A program made the translations under genes and the position numbers. From a virus: 21,879 nt of DNA. The stretch is from IMG/VR virus record IMGVR_UViG_3300034956_000309, positions 1 through 21,879 of that record; one strand, given 5' to 3'. Of this stretch, positions 12,768 to 20,902 are shown piece after piece (within the stretch, counting starts at the first letter, position 1; every line of letters starts with the position of its first letter). Below the pieces are notes generated by a model. It was not told the origin of the DNA. It saw nothing but the letters and a program-made list of their open reading frames with translations, and searched no databases.

Positions 12768-13654
12768 TGGTTAGAAAAGCCAGTTCGCTAGTATCAAATA
12801 CGTTAGCTGTAGACAGAGAGCTAAGTACAGTTAGTTACGATACTGTAAAAATTGTAGCTGATAAAATTACACAGATTACTAACTTAGAATCTCAGTTAAG
12901 TACAGTAGCTTCACAACTTGCAACAATAAATTCAAACCTGGCTCAAATGAACCAGGATACTATAGATACTGCAGCTGATGTAGTACTTACCCATGCTGAC
13001 GTGGTTCTTGCAGAGGCAGATAAAGTACAGACAGCATTAGATCGTATCGCAGTAGCTGCTGATCTAGTGTTAACAAATGCTGATGTAGTATCAGCAGAAG
13101 CTGACAAGGTACAAACTGGATTAGACAGGGTAGCAACCAATGCAGACGTAGTTCTTACACACGCTGACGTTGTACTGGCTGAAGAAGATAAGGTTCAAAC
13201 TGGACTTGACAGAGCTGCCACTAACGCTGACGTTGTACTCACCCATGCGGATGTAGTACTTGCCGAAGCCGATAAAGTTCAAACGGGCTTAGACCGAATT
13301 GCGACCGCAGCAGACGTAGTTCTAACTCATGCCGATGTAGTCCTTGCAGAAGCAGACAAAGTTCAGACAGGTCTGGATCGAATCGCTACAGCAGCCGATG
13401 TCGTGTCTTCCGCAAGTAACGCCTCCACAGCCACCACAAAAGCATCGGAAGCATCCACCTCTGCCAGTAACGCTGCTTCTACTCTGGCCAGTGCGTTAGT
13501 CAAAACCAACAACCTATCTGACCTAACTAACGCAGCAACGGCTCGGACAAACTTAGGTGTAGACGCAGCAGGCACAGTTGGTACCCACAATCATAATACT
13601 TTATACGACCCCATTGGCGCATCTGTCGCTATGGCAATCGCTCTTGGAGGTTAA
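12767..13654 (+). CDS. Tail-fibre protein with five 28-residue coiled repeats
   Basis: A 295-residue fibre-like protein. Residues 1-69 are helical and probably attach to the virion (NLESQLSTVASQLATINSNL). Residues 70-209 are five tandem 28-residue units of the form ADVVLTHADVVLAEADKVQT followed by GLDRIATA; the hydrophobic spacing suggests a long trimeric coiled coil or beta-helical stalk. The C-terminal part (about 215-295) is Ala/Ser/Thr-rich and carries the tail-fibre phrases LVKTNNLSDLTNAATARTNL and GTVGTHNHNTLYDP, common in phage fibres. Translation is coupled to the adaptor gene by TGATG. The shadow frames on the minus strand of the repeats are not genes. Confidence 0.88.
   Translation: MVRKASSLVSNTLAVDRELSTVSYDTVKIVADKITQITNLESQLSTVASQLATINSNLAQMNQDTIDTAADVVLTHADVVLAEADKVQTALDRIAVAADLVLTNADVVSAEADKVQTGLDRVATNADVVLTHADVVLAEEDKVQTGLDRAATNADVVLTHADVVLAEADKVQTGLDRIATAADVVLTHADVVLAEADKVQTGLDRIATAADVVSSASNASTATTKASEASTSASNAASTLASALVKTNNLSDLTNAATARTNLGVDAAGTVGTHNHNTLYDPIGASVAMAIALGG
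12974..13393 (+). repeat. Five 84-bp tandem units encoding 28-residue repeats
   Basis: The units start at 12974, 13058, 13142, 13226 and 13310. The protein copies are nearly identical in the last three units, while the codons differ at many synonymous positions (for example ACCCATGC, ACACACGC and ACTCATGC for the same THA residues). Confidence 0.9.
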
Positions 13655-13657
13655 GAA

Positions 13658-13978
13658 ATGAACACTTTTAAAAATGCAGGTGTCGCAATCGGTACCTCAC
13701 GTACCACTTTGTACACTTGCCCAGCAGCTACTCAAACTATCTTCCATGCACTGTACATCTCAAACATAGATGGTACTAATGACGCTACAGTGACTATTGA
13801 GATTACAGTAGATGGTGGCACTACATACCGTCATATTGCTAAGACTGTTTCAGTCCCAGCAGATGCCACGTTAGTACTAGATAAGCCTATCAACTTAGAA
13901 GCTGGTGATATTATTGGATTGACCGCATCTGTTGCTGGTGACCTAGAGGTCTTTGCGAGTATTTTGGAGATCACCTAA
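13658..13978 (+). CDS. Small virion-associated beta protein (fibre/appendage)
   Basis: A 106-residue, all-beta-looking protein: GTSRTTLYTCPAATQTIFHA at about 12-31, then ATVTIEITVDGGTTY, VPADATLVLDKPINLEAGDI at about 66-85, and AGDLEVFASILEIT at the end. The VLDKPINLEAGD phrase recurs in small structural proteins of marine podoviruses and cyanophages, usually near fibre genes. Ribosome binding site GGAGG. Its stop overlaps the next ATG (TAATG). The exact place in the virion is unknown. Confidence 0.75.
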   Translation: MNTFKNAGVAIGTSRTTLYTCPAATQTIFHALYISNIDGTNDATVTIEITVDGGTTYRHIAKTVSVPADATLVLDKPINLEAGDIIGLTASVAGDLEVFASILEIT

Positions 13979-14484
13979 TGTCATATATCGGTGATGTCGG
14001 AAGGTTAGACACAACAATTAACTCAGACGTATCTAAGTATACCTATGAGTACATTGCTACAGCAGGTCAGACCGTATTCACCGGTGCAGATATTAATTCT
14101 GCTACCCTTGGATACACAGCAGGTAACATCATTGTTACTTACGGCGGTTCTGACTTAGCTTACTCAGATTACATAGCTACTGATGGTACAAGTGTTGTAT
14201 TAGCTGATGGTGCTGTTGCAGGTAAGATTGTTCGTATTGTATCCCTACAAGCTTTTGAAGTAGCTGATACTTATACTAAGGCTGTAGCTGATGCTCGCTA
14301 TAAGTCTATCACTGCATCTGAAGGTGGCCCTAGCTTGGGTACTGATTCAGTTATCCGAACTAACATAGACACCATCAGTGAGAACATCACAATCCCAGTC
14401 AACACTAATGGTATGTCGGCAGGGCCAATCACGATTGCTGATGGGTTTACTGTCACAGTCAATGGCACTTGGAGCATCGTATGA
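13978..14484 (+). CDS. Tail-fibre module, MSYIG type (168 aa)
   Basis: It begins MSYIGDVGRL and contains the fibre module EYIATAGQTVFTGADINSAT (about 24-43) through VSLQAFEVADTYTKA (about 88-102). The second half (after about residue 114) reads GGPSLGTDSVIRTNIDTISE and then beta strands (TIPVNTNGMSAGPITIADGF), a pattern of phage fibre tips and T4-type connector segments. It is homologous to the gene at 17685-18092. The stop overlaps the next gene's ATG (ATGA). It is probably part of a multi-chain fibre rather than a free protein. Confidence 0.8.
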   Translation: MSYIGDVGRLDTTINSDVSKYTYEYIATAGQTVFTGADINSATLGYTAGNIIVTYGGSDLAYSDYIATDGTSVVLADGAVAGKIVRIVSLQAFEVADTYTKAVADARYKSITASEGGPSLGTDSVIRTNIDTISENITIPVNTNGMSAGPITIADGFTVTVNGTWSIV

Positions 14485-15017
14485 GTACATTAGAAGTTAA
14501 AGAATTATCCCATCCAGCAGGTGAGGTGATTAAGATTGCAGCAGGGAAGACCTTAGACTTGAATAGTCAGGGCACTCTTGTGTTGCCCACTATCCCTTAT
14601 GCAAAAATGCCTACGGGTAGTGTATTGCAAGTTGTTAGCAGTGGCACTGGGTCGCTGACCGCTTTTTCAGGTACTTCGGGATTAGTCATTGGAGCAACAA
14701 TTACACCAAAGCAGACTAGCGGTACATTTTTAATAACAGTGGTTATGTCATCCATAACTATTGATGTACATTCTGGTTATGGTCGGTTTGAACTTAAACA
14801 GAACGGCACAACGATTGAGATTTTTGGTTATCCGTTTGGATGGAGTTCTACTGATAATGATAAGGGTGATAGAACCCTCAATAAGATGGTTACATTCTCT
14901 ACAGGCAGTAGTTTTACCTTTGACGCACATTATATTGGAAACGGCTCTCAAGCTGTGCAAGTAAATCGAGATAGTCGGGGATGGTCTTCAGTCACAATAA
15001 TGGAGATTGCACAATGA
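14481..15017 (+). CDS. Fibre beta module, paralogue 1 of 3 (178 aa)
   Basis: The start is placed at the ATG of the ATGA overlap (MSTLEVKELSHPAGEVIKIA). The N-terminus has AAGKTLDLNSQGTLVLP (about 20-36), a common fibre lead-in, then MPTGSVLQVVSSGTGSLTAF (about 43-62). The remainder forms a beta module that ends SSVTIMEIAQ. The same GSVLQVV ... ITP ... TLMEI frame recurs in the next gene and at 15850-16317. It is likely a receptor-facing or structural knob of a tail fibre. Confidence 0.8.
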   Translation: MSTLEVKELSHPAGEVIKIAAGKTLDLNSQGTLVLPTIPYAKMPTGSVLQVVSSGTGSLTAFSGTSGLVIGATITPKQTSGTFLITVVMSSITIDVHSGYGRFELKQNGTTIEIFGYPFGWSSTDNDKGDRTLNKMVTFSTGSSFTFDAHYIGNGSQAVQVNRDSRGWSSVTIMEIAQ

Positions 15018-15544
15018 CATCTAAACTAAAAACAGACGTTCTTGAAACAGTCTCAGGTAGTGGCACGATTGCTCTGACGAATCAGTTGAGTGGTATGACG
15101 CATGAGAGTATGCCTGCTGGTAGTGTGATTCAGGTTGTAAGTAATCGGATTAATGTTGGCCACAATAGCACTACAAGTACAACCTACACACAAGTAGGAG
15201 GGGTTGGTCTTGCAATCACCCCTACATCAACCTCTAGTAAGATATTAGTTATCATGCATGCAGGCATGGGCATTAGTTATAGACACGCTGGGCTACAGAC
15301 AGCAATAGCGCGAGGGGCTACTTTAATAGATGGAACAACATACAATAACTATCATGGTAGTGGTGGAGCATCAAACGATATAAATATATATCACAACTAT
15401 ACACTAATGCAAACTGACAGCCCAAATACAACTAGTTTAACAACATATAACCTCTATTTTGCTTCTACTGTATCAGGTCAGATCGTATATGGTACGCATA
15501 CTGGTTCAGCAGTAGACATAACCCTAATGGAAATTAAAGGATAA
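15014..15544 (+). CDS. Fibre beta module, paralogue 2 of 3 (176 aa)
   Basis: The start is at the ATGA overlap (MTSKLKTDVLETVSGSGTIA). The N-terminus resembles short fibre lead-ins, followed by MPAGSVIQVVSNRINVGHNS (about 34-53), LAITPTSTSSKILVIMHAG and the end VDITLMEIKG. It is homologous to paralogues 1 and 3, with a divergent, Tyr/His/Asn-rich middle (TTYNNYHGSGGASNDINIYH), as expected if the middle faces the host receptor. Confidence 0.8.
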   Translation: MTSKLKTDVLETVSGSGTIALTNQLSGMTHESMPAGSVIQVVSNRINVGHNSTTSTTYTQVGGVGLAITPTSTSSKILVIMHAGMGISYRHAGLQTAIARGATLIDGTTYNNYHGSGGASNDINIYHNYTLMQTDSPNTTSLTTYNLYFASTVSGQIVYGTHTGSAVDITLMEIKG

Positions 15545-15549
15545 CTCAC

Positions 15550-15843
15550 ATGACCAATAAAGTAGCAGCATTACAAGCACTCACTCCAGCAGCCCAGTGG
15601 GTTCTCCGTGGAGATGAATTAGAATGGTTAGACACTGTTCAAACACAACCAACTGACTCAGCCATTGCAGCTAAGATCGTTGAACTACAAGCAGCCCATG
15701 ACGCAGCAGCGTATGCCCGTGATCGTGCAGCAGCCTACCCATCAATCGAAGAGTGTATCCATGCCTTGTTAGATGGTGGTGATACCTTGACTGACTTACA
15801 AGCATTACGTACAGCCGTGAAGTCAGCTAATCCAAAGGGGTAG
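15550..15843 (+). CDS. Probable tail-fibre assembly chaperone (XkdW-like, 97 aa)
   Basis: A 97-residue protein with LTPAAQWVLRGDELEWLDTV (about 11-30), PTDSAIAAKIVELQAAHDAA, then YARDRAAAYPSIEECIHALL (about 55-74). The W-L-x-GD-x-LEW and RAAxYPSIEE phrases are typical of small proteins found beside phage fibre genes, often annotated as XkdW-domain or tail fibre assembly proteins. AGGAT lies upstream. It directly follows fibre paralogue 2, which fits a role as its folding or attachment helper. Confidence 0.72.
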   Translation: MTNKVAALQALTPAAQWVLRGDELEWLDTVQTQPTDSAIAAKIVELQAAHDAAAYARDRAAAYPSIEECIHALLDGGDTLTDLQALRTAVKSANPKG

Positions 15844-15849
15844 TAGATT

Positions 15850-16317
15850 ATGACTACAACTATAACGGGTGCTACAGGCATTGATAACATCAAGGCAGCT
15901 ACGGGTGCGGTGTTGCAGGTTGTTACAGGGACTTATGCAACTATAACCAACATAGCTACAGCAACCTACACAGACTTAGGTTTAAGCGCCACTATTACCC
16001 CTACGTCCACATCAAGTAAAATATTAGTTATGTGGACTATTCAAAGTAAGTTAAGTAATGCCACTGAGCTAGGATGGGGTTGTAAGTTACTGCGAAACAC
16101 TACCGCAGTTTATACAGATACTACGAATTATAGGACTTATGGAGATGTAAACACAGGAGACATAAGATCAACAACACCTATATCGCATTTAGACTCACCA
16201 TCAACAACCTCTGCCATTGCGTATAAAATTCAGGTATCCACATACGATGGTAACAGTCTTACGTTTAATGATGCCAATAACAAAACTCAAATAACCCTAA
16301 TGGAGATCGCAGGATGA
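15850..16317 (+). CDS. Fibre beta module, paralogue 3 of 3 (155 aa)
   Basis: It begins MTTTITGATGIDNIKAATGA and lacks the longer lead-in of paralogues 1 and 2, starting almost directly at GAVLQVVTGTY (about 19-29). LSATITPTSTSSKILVMWTI (about 46-65) and the end KTQITLMEIAG align with the other two. The middle differs strongly (TELGWGCKLL, YRTYGDVNTGD). Its stop overlaps the ATG of the 19-codon ORF (ATGA). Confidence 0.8.
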   Translation: MTTTITGATGIDNIKAATGAVLQVVTGTYATITNIATATYTDLGLSATITPTSTSSKILVMWTIQSKLSNATELGWGCKLLRNTTAVYTDTTNYRTYGDVNTGDIRSTTPISHLDSPSTTSAIAYKIQVSTYDGNSLTFNDANNKTQITLMEIAG

Positions 16318-16373
16318 GCTACTTAGGCAGAAGCGCAAAGCTAAGTTTAAAAGCGCAGGAGTGTAGACGATGA
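16314..16373 (+). pseudogene. 19-codon micro-ORF, remnant of an MSYIG fibre N-terminus
   Basis: It reads MSYLGRSAKLSLKAQECRR and stop. The first 12 residues match MSYIGRSGKLSQ of the gene at 17685 and resemble MSYIGDVGRL at 13978. It is joined by ATGA overlaps to both neighbours (16314-16317 and 16370-16373), and AGGAG lies inside it 7 bases before the next ATG. It is probably what remains of a deleted or recombined fibre module. It may still serve as a translation bridge to the next gene. Confidence 0.65.
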
Positions 16374-17350
16374 CTAAGAGTGCAACAAGGGTAGCGGCTG
16401 ATAAGGCTACGTTTACTCAAGCAGAAGTCACGGCAAAGGACACCGCAGCTAGGGCTGGTCGTAAGAACTGGATAATTAATGGTGGGATGCAGGTTAGTCA
16501 GAGGGGTGATTATACAAGTGCTACCAGTGCGCCAGACGGTTACTACTTAGACCGCTGGAGAGTAGATGTAAATGCTGTAACAGCTAACATACAGCAGTTA
16601 ACCACTACAGTAGATGGTGGTACTGTGAAAACAATGAAAATCATTGCAACGTCCAGTGCTACAGGAGCGTTGCAAGCATATCAACTTGTAGAAGATTTTG
16701 CGGCTCTAGCTGGCAGGACATTAACATTCTCTGCGAGAGTTAAATCGAACCACAGTAGCACTCGTTTACAGATATATGATGGCGTTTCTTTTATAGATAA
16801 TGCGGGGAGTCGCCATACAGGTGGAGGAGATTGGGAGAATCTAAGCTTAACTTTCACTCCTTCTAACTCAGCAACTACGCTTGGCGCAAGAATAACAGGG
16901 TATGACGGGCTTATCTCATTAGCTACTGGCGATTACATTGAGTTCACCAACGTACAACTAGAACTAGGCTCAGTAGCCACAGACTTCGAGCATCGGAGCT
17001 ACGGGGAAATTCTAGCGGATTGCCAACGCTATTTTGAAAGAATTAACACGGAAGACTCGTATGGGTTTTTCGCGTCTGGTACAGCTTATGATAGTAACAC
17101 AGGCACTGTTGGGCTTGTTTATACAACAAAAAGAGCAAAGCCAACATTAACATTCTCTTCGGTTAGTCATTTTAAAATACAACATGGGACAACTGGCATG
17201 GTCGTTACCAATTTTGCCAGTATTCAATATGGCTTAGACAGGGCTTTAGTTGATGGTAATGGCGTATCAGGTTTGACTCAAAATTCAGGTGTAATACTCA
17301 TTTCAAATAATGCTGCGTCAGCTTATATTGAAATAGATGCGGAGCTATAA
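16370..17350 (+). CDS. Tail-fibre protein with carbohydrate-binding-like domain (326 aa)
   Basis: After a short helical start (TQAEVTAKDTAARAGRKNW), residues about 31-205 match a jelly-roll-like module common in phage fibres: NWIINGGMQVSQRG, GYYLDRWRV, and the closing IEFTNVQLELGSVATDFEHR. The phrase YGEILADCQRYFERI (about 212-226) is the usual link. The C-terminal 100 residues are a smaller beta domain (GTVGLVYTTKRAKPTLTFSS). Such fibres bind surface sugars of the host. It is coupled to the micro-ORF by ATGA. It is followed at once by a chaperone-like gene. Confidence 0.85.
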   Translation: MTKSATRVAADKATFTQAEVTAKDTAARAGRKNWIINGGMQVSQRGDYTSATSAPDGYYLDRWRVDVNAVTANIQQLTTTVDGGTVKTMKIIATSSATGALQAYQLVEDFAALAGRTLTFSARVKSNHSSTRLQIYDGVSFIDNAGSRHTGGGDWENLSLTFTPSNSATTLGARITGYDGLISLATGDYIEFTNVQLELGSVATDFEHRSYGEILADCQRYFERINTEDSYGFFASGTAYDSNTGTVGLVYTTKRAKPTLTFSSVSHFKIQHGTTGMVVTNFASIQYGLDRALVDGNGVSGLTQNSGVILISNNAASAYIEIDAEL

Positions 17351-17351
17351 C

Positions 17352-17681
17352 ATGGAAAACAACACAGCATGGATCACCTCCTGCAAACTACAAGCCTCTG
17401 GCTGGCAAGTCAACGGCAATATGTCAGTACCCAATGACCCTGCTAACCGTCACTGTCAAGATGTACTCGCATGGATAGCAGAGGGTAACACTCCTACTCC
17501 TGAGTTCACTGATGCAGAGATTGCAGCTAATGCTCAAGCAGAAGTCAATGCAACAAGTAAGGCCTACTTAGCATCAACAGACTGGTACATCACTCGTCAG
17601 GCTGAGTCAGGTGTAGCAGTACCATTAGACGTAACAACAGCTAGGGCAGAAGCCAGAGCAGCGATAGTACAAGGAGTATAA
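17352..17681 (+). CDS. Probable tail-fibre assembly chaperone (109 aa)
   Basis: The start is placed at the ATG at 17352 (MENNTAWITSCKLQASGWQV), with GGAG 7 bases upstream. The C-terminal half (AYLASTDWYITRQAESGVAV at about 71-90, then ARAEARAAIV) is a motif often seen in fibre assembly or DUF4376-like proteins. The N-terminal half (SVPNDPANRHCQDVLAWIAE at about 26-45) is a small alpha/beta unit typical of proteins encoded right after fibres. It sits one base after the carbohydrate-binding-like fibre and probably serves it. Confidence 0.72.
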   Translation: MENNTAWITSCKLQASGWQVNGNMSVPNDPANRHCQDVLAWIAEGNTPTPEFTDAEIAANAQAEVNATSKAYLASTDWYITRQAESGVAVPLDVTTARAEARAAIVQGV

Positions 17682-17684
17682 CAA

Positions 17685-18092
17685 ATGAGCTACATAGGAC
17701 GGTCAGGTAAGCTATCTCAACGTGCTTACACCAAGGTTGATTTCCTTGCCACAGCAGGCCAAACAATCAAGACAGGTCTGAGCTATGTAGCTGGATTTGT
17801 TGAAGTGCATGTTAACGGTTTACTGATGACCAACTCAGTGGACTACACAGCAACTAACGGCAACAGCGTAACCTTCGTTGTACCGCTTAGTGTTGATGAT
17901 GAAGTAACGATTGTGTCTTTGACAACCTTCGCTGTTCCTGATACATATACTAAAGCTGAAGCTTCTTCTATATTTAATACATCGTTCCCGTTCTATAAAG
18001 CTAACGGAGACTCTGGTATCATCTCTCTACTTAATGGTTACCTTCCCTTTTATAAAGCAGATGGTACGCAAGACAACATAGGAGTTAGCTAA
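17685..18092 (+). CDS. Tail-fibre module, MSYIG type (135 aa)
   Basis: It begins MSYIGRSGKLSQRAYTKVDF, then FLATAGQTIKTGLSYVAGFV (about 20-39), a stretch ending VNGLLMTNSVDYTATNG, and VSLTTFAVPDTYTKAEAS (about 77-94). This is the same module as the gene at 13978. A short internal repeat follows at the C-terminus (PFYKANGD ... PFYKADGT). AAGGAG lies upstream. It is probably a fibre shaft or connector domain that docks with the following chain. Confidence 0.8.
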   Translation: MSYIGRSGKLSQRAYTKVDFLATAGQTIKTGLSYVAGFVEVHVNGLLMTNSVDYTATNGNSVTFVVPLSVDDEVTIVSLTTFAVPDTYTKAEASSIFNTSFPFYKANGDSGIISLLNGYLPFYKADGTQDNIGVS

Positions 18093-18094
18093 AC

Positions 18095-18499
18095 ATGGCT
18101 ACATTAATAAAATCAATATATACAGGTAGTGATGTAACTGCTTTAGGTGAGATGACTTCCACAGATACTATAGATCATGGAGTGGCGGGGAAGATAACAG
18201 CCTTAACCGATAGCGCAACTATCACCCTAGATCTCAGTGATAGTAACAACTTCTCTGTGTCTCTAGGCGGTAATCGTACATTAGCTAACCCCACCAATAT
18301 TGTAGCTGGTCAATCTGGTTCTATCTTCATTACGCAAGACGCTACAGGCTTCCGTACATTAGCCTATGGCAGTTACTTTAAGTTCGTTGGTGGCACGGCC
18401 CCTGTACTATCTACGGTTCTCGGTTCAATTGATCGCCTAGATTATGTAGTGAGTTCAGCAACCTCTATTCATGCGGTAATTTCATTGGATGTAAAATAA
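18095..18499 (+). CDS. Tail-fibre beta-module protein (134 aa)
   Basis: It contains SNNFSVSLGGNRTLANPTNI (about 49-68), AGQSGSIFITQDATGFRTLA (about 70-89) and LDYVVSSATSIHAVISLDVK at the end. This block is widespread in fibres of marine phages, usually as a domain of a larger fibre; here it is a separate gene starting two bases after its neighbour. AGGAG lies upstream. The likely role is a beta-structured segment of the fibre. Confidence 0.8.
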   Translation: MATLIKSIYTGSDVTALGEMTSTDTIDHGVAGKITALTDSATITLDLSDSNNFSVSLGGNRTLANPTNIVAGQSGSIFITQDATGFRTLAYGSYFKFVGGTAPVLSTVLGSIDRLDYVVSSATSIHAVISLDVK

Positions 18500-18500
18500 T

Positions 18501-20873
18501 ATGGGCGTACTAAACGATACTATGATGATGGGAGCCAGTGCTGCTGGTGGGTACGAGATTGAGCAGAGTTTAAGGTTTAATGACGTTAGTGCTGCTTATT
18601 TAAGTAGAACGCTGACAGTCTCAGGTAGTAGAACCACAATGACTGTGTCTATGTGGGCTAAACGTGGGGATCTTGGCCTTGACACAATGTGGTTGTTTGG
18701 TACAAGTGGAAACTGGGAAGGGGCTAGATTTTGGTCGGATGATACCCTGTACATATCTGGGCCAAATGGCTCCCAGTGGATAACAAATGCAAAGTTCAGC
18801 GATACCTCTGCTTGGTATCATTTTGTATTTGTATTTGATACTACTAACTCCACAGAATCCGATAGGCTTAGATTTTATGTAAATGGTGAGCGCCAGACTT
18901 TTAGCTCGGAAGGAGCGTTAGCTTTAAATCAAACCACTACTGGATGGAATGTATCAGGCGCAACAAACACTATTGCTAACCAAGGTACAAGTAACAGACA
19001 CTTTGACGGCTACCTAGCAGAAGTAAACTTTATCGACGGCCTAGCACTAACACCAGACTCCTTCGGTGAGTACGGTGACTACGGTGAGTGGAAGCCTTTG
19101 AGGTACACAGGTGCTTACGGTACTAATGGCTTCTACTTGGACTTCGCGGACAGTGGTAACTTAGGTAAGGACTTGTCAATCAATGCTAACAACTGGACAC
19201 CTACGAACCTAGCTGCAACAGATCAGATGTTGGATAGTCCTACGAATAACTTTGCTACTTTGAATGCTGTTGATGCAGGTTCTTCTGTCGTACTTAGTGA
19301 GGGCAATCTTAATGTTGCGCTAGGAACAAGTAACGGAAGGACAGCCAATGGTACTATTGGCACTACCACAGGCAGTCATTACTTTGAGGTGTTAGTTAAA
19401 TCAATACCTGACCCATATATAGCTATTGGTATAGTTGATTCAAAATATTCAGCTAGGAGTAATACAACATCTTATAATTCTGGTAAAGGGGCTATATACA
19501 ACAACTGGGATGGTAATGTTTATCTAGACGGGGCATCTACAGCTTACGGTGCTACATATGTACAGGGAGATATTATAGGTGTTAGTTATGACTTAGATAC
19601 AAGAGTTGTTATATTTTACAAAAACAACGTGTCTCAAGGCAGTTTAGCCCTGCCTTCCAGCTTAGGAACTTTAGTCGCAACAGTTGCATCAGGGACAAGC
19701 GTTAGTAATAACCAAGTAGTAGCCAACTTCGGACAAGACTCTTCCTTCGCTGGCAACAAGACAGCACAAGGCAACTCAGACGCTAACGGCATTGGTGACT
19801 TCTATTACGCACCTCCTGCTGGCTTCATAGCGTTGTGTACGCAGAACTTGCCTGATCCTACTGTTATTCCTAGTGAGCATTTTAATACAGTGCTTTATAG
19901 CGGCAACGACTCGGATAGAAATATTGATGTAGGTTTTAAAAGCGATTTTGTTTGGGTAAAGCACAGAAATGGTGCTAGCTCACATCGGCAATATGATTCA
20001 ATTAGAGGTGATGGGCAAACATTATTTAGCAATGCAACAAACGCTGAATATGATGGCACTGGTGACGGAATATATTTCACATACGCAGATGGGTTTAATA
20101 TAGATTCTGGAGCAAATGATTATAACTACAATGAAAGCGGCCAAACATACGCATCTTGGAACTGGAAAGCCAACGGCGCAGGAGTATCCAACACAGACGG
20201 TACGATAACCAGCACAGTGTCAGCTAACGTAAAGGCTGGGTTTAGTATCATTAGTTATACGGGTAACAGTACGGCTGGTGCTACAGTTGGGCATGGTTTA
20301 AGCATTGCTCCTGAGATGATTATTGTTAAAACAAGAGACGTAGTAGGTAATTGGTATTTATATAATAAGGAACTACCAACGGCATCTTACACTCTAAAGC
20401 TAAACACTACTGACGCTCAAAATAGCACAAACCTTACAACTTGGAACGGTACTGACCCATCTAGCACTTTAATAACTCTAGGTTCATCAACTAGGGCAAA
20501 CGCTAGTAGTGCAATGATAGCCTACGCATTCCACTCAGTAGACGGCTACTCTAAGGTCGGCAGCTACACAGGTAATGGCTCGACTGATGGTACGTTTGTA
20601 CACTGTGGGTTTAGGCCAGCTTATGTGATGATTAAGCGTACTGATGGTGTTTCAAATTGGGCGATTTATGATGCGGCGCGAGATACTTATAATGCTGCTG
20701 ATACTTTCCTATATGCAGATGGTACTACTGGCGATCAGACTTATGGCGCTATTGACTTTGCATCTAATGGGTTTAAACATCGTAGTTTAGTGACTGCCTT
20801 AAACGCCAGTGGCGGTACTTACATCTTCATAGCATTCGCAGAATCCCCATTCAAACACAGTAACGCTCGCTAA
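18501..20873 (+). CDS. Large tail-spike/receptor-binding protein (LamG, SPRY-like, triplicated C-terminal module)
   Basis: At 790 residues this is the largest protein in the window. Residues about 20-180 form a LamG/concanavalin-like domain (MTVSMWAKRGDLG, AWYHFVFVFD, RLRFYVNGE, DGYLAEVNFIDG). Residues about 265-412 look SPRY-like (GSHYFEVLVK, AIGIVDSK, GDIIGVSYDLDTRVVIFYKN). Residues about 462-785 hold three copies of one module: starts LYSGNDSDRNIDVGF, SYTGNSTAGATVGHG and SYTGNGSTDGTFVHC, each followed by a hydrophobic K-motif (FVWVKHRN, MIIVKTRD, VMIKRTDG) and W/Y-rich phrases. This resembles the DUF7483 module of phage spikes. It starts one base after the previous stop. Likely function: glycan recognition during adsorption. 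Confidence 0.88.
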   Translation: MGVLNDTMMMGASAAGGYEIEQSLRFNDVSAAYLSRTLTVSGSRTTMTVSMWAKRGDLGLDTMWLFGTSGNWEGARFWSDDTLYISGPNGSQWITNAKFSDTSAWYHFVFVFDTTNSTESDRLRFYVNGERQTFSSEGALALNQTTTGWNVSGATNTIANQGTSNRHFDGYLAEVNFIDGLALTPDSFGEYGDYGEWKPLRYTGAYGTNGFYLDFADSGNLGKDLSINANNWTPTNLAATDQMLDSPTNNFATLNAVDAGSSVVLSEGNLNVALGTSNGRTANGTIGTTTGSHYFEVLVKSIPDPYIAIGIVDSKYSARSNTTSYNSGKGAIYNNWDGNVYLDGASTAYGATYVQGDIIGVSYDLDTRVVIFYKNNVSQGSLALPSSLGTLVATVASGTSVSNNQVVANFGQDSSFAGNKTAQGNSDANGIGDFYYAPPAGFIALCTQNLPDPTVIPSEHFNTVLYSGNDSDRNIDVGFKSDFVWVKHRNGASSHRQYDSIRGDGQTLFSNATNAEYDGTGDGIYFTYADGFNIDSGANDYNYNESGQTYASWNWKANGAGVSNTDGTITSTVSANVKAGFSIISYTGNSTAGATVGHGLSIAPEMIIVKTRDVVGNWYLYNKELPTASYTLKLNTTDAQNSTNLTTWNGTDPSSTLITLGSSTRANASSAMIAYAFHSVDGYSKVGSYTGNGSTDGTFVHCGFRPAYVMIKRTDGVSNWAIYDAARDTYNAADTFLYADGTTGDQTYGAIDFASNGFKHRSLVTALNASGGTYIFIAFAESPFKHSNAR

Positions 20874-20902
20874 CAGGGCAATCACAATTTAGGAGAACAA
20901 CT

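Noticed and set aside
12974-13393. CRISPR-like array
   Set aside because: The 84-bp units are in-frame coding repeats without conserved short repeats and unique spacers.
12943-13590. Two minus-strand open frames across the fibre repeats
   Set aside because: They arise from the repeated Ala/Val/Asp codons read backwards; the plus-strand protein is clearly the real one.
13978-18499. Diversity-generating retroelement acting on fibre modules
   Set aside because: The paralogous fibre genes invited this idea, but I see no reverse transcriptase gene, no template repeat with A-biased changes and no C-type lectin motif.
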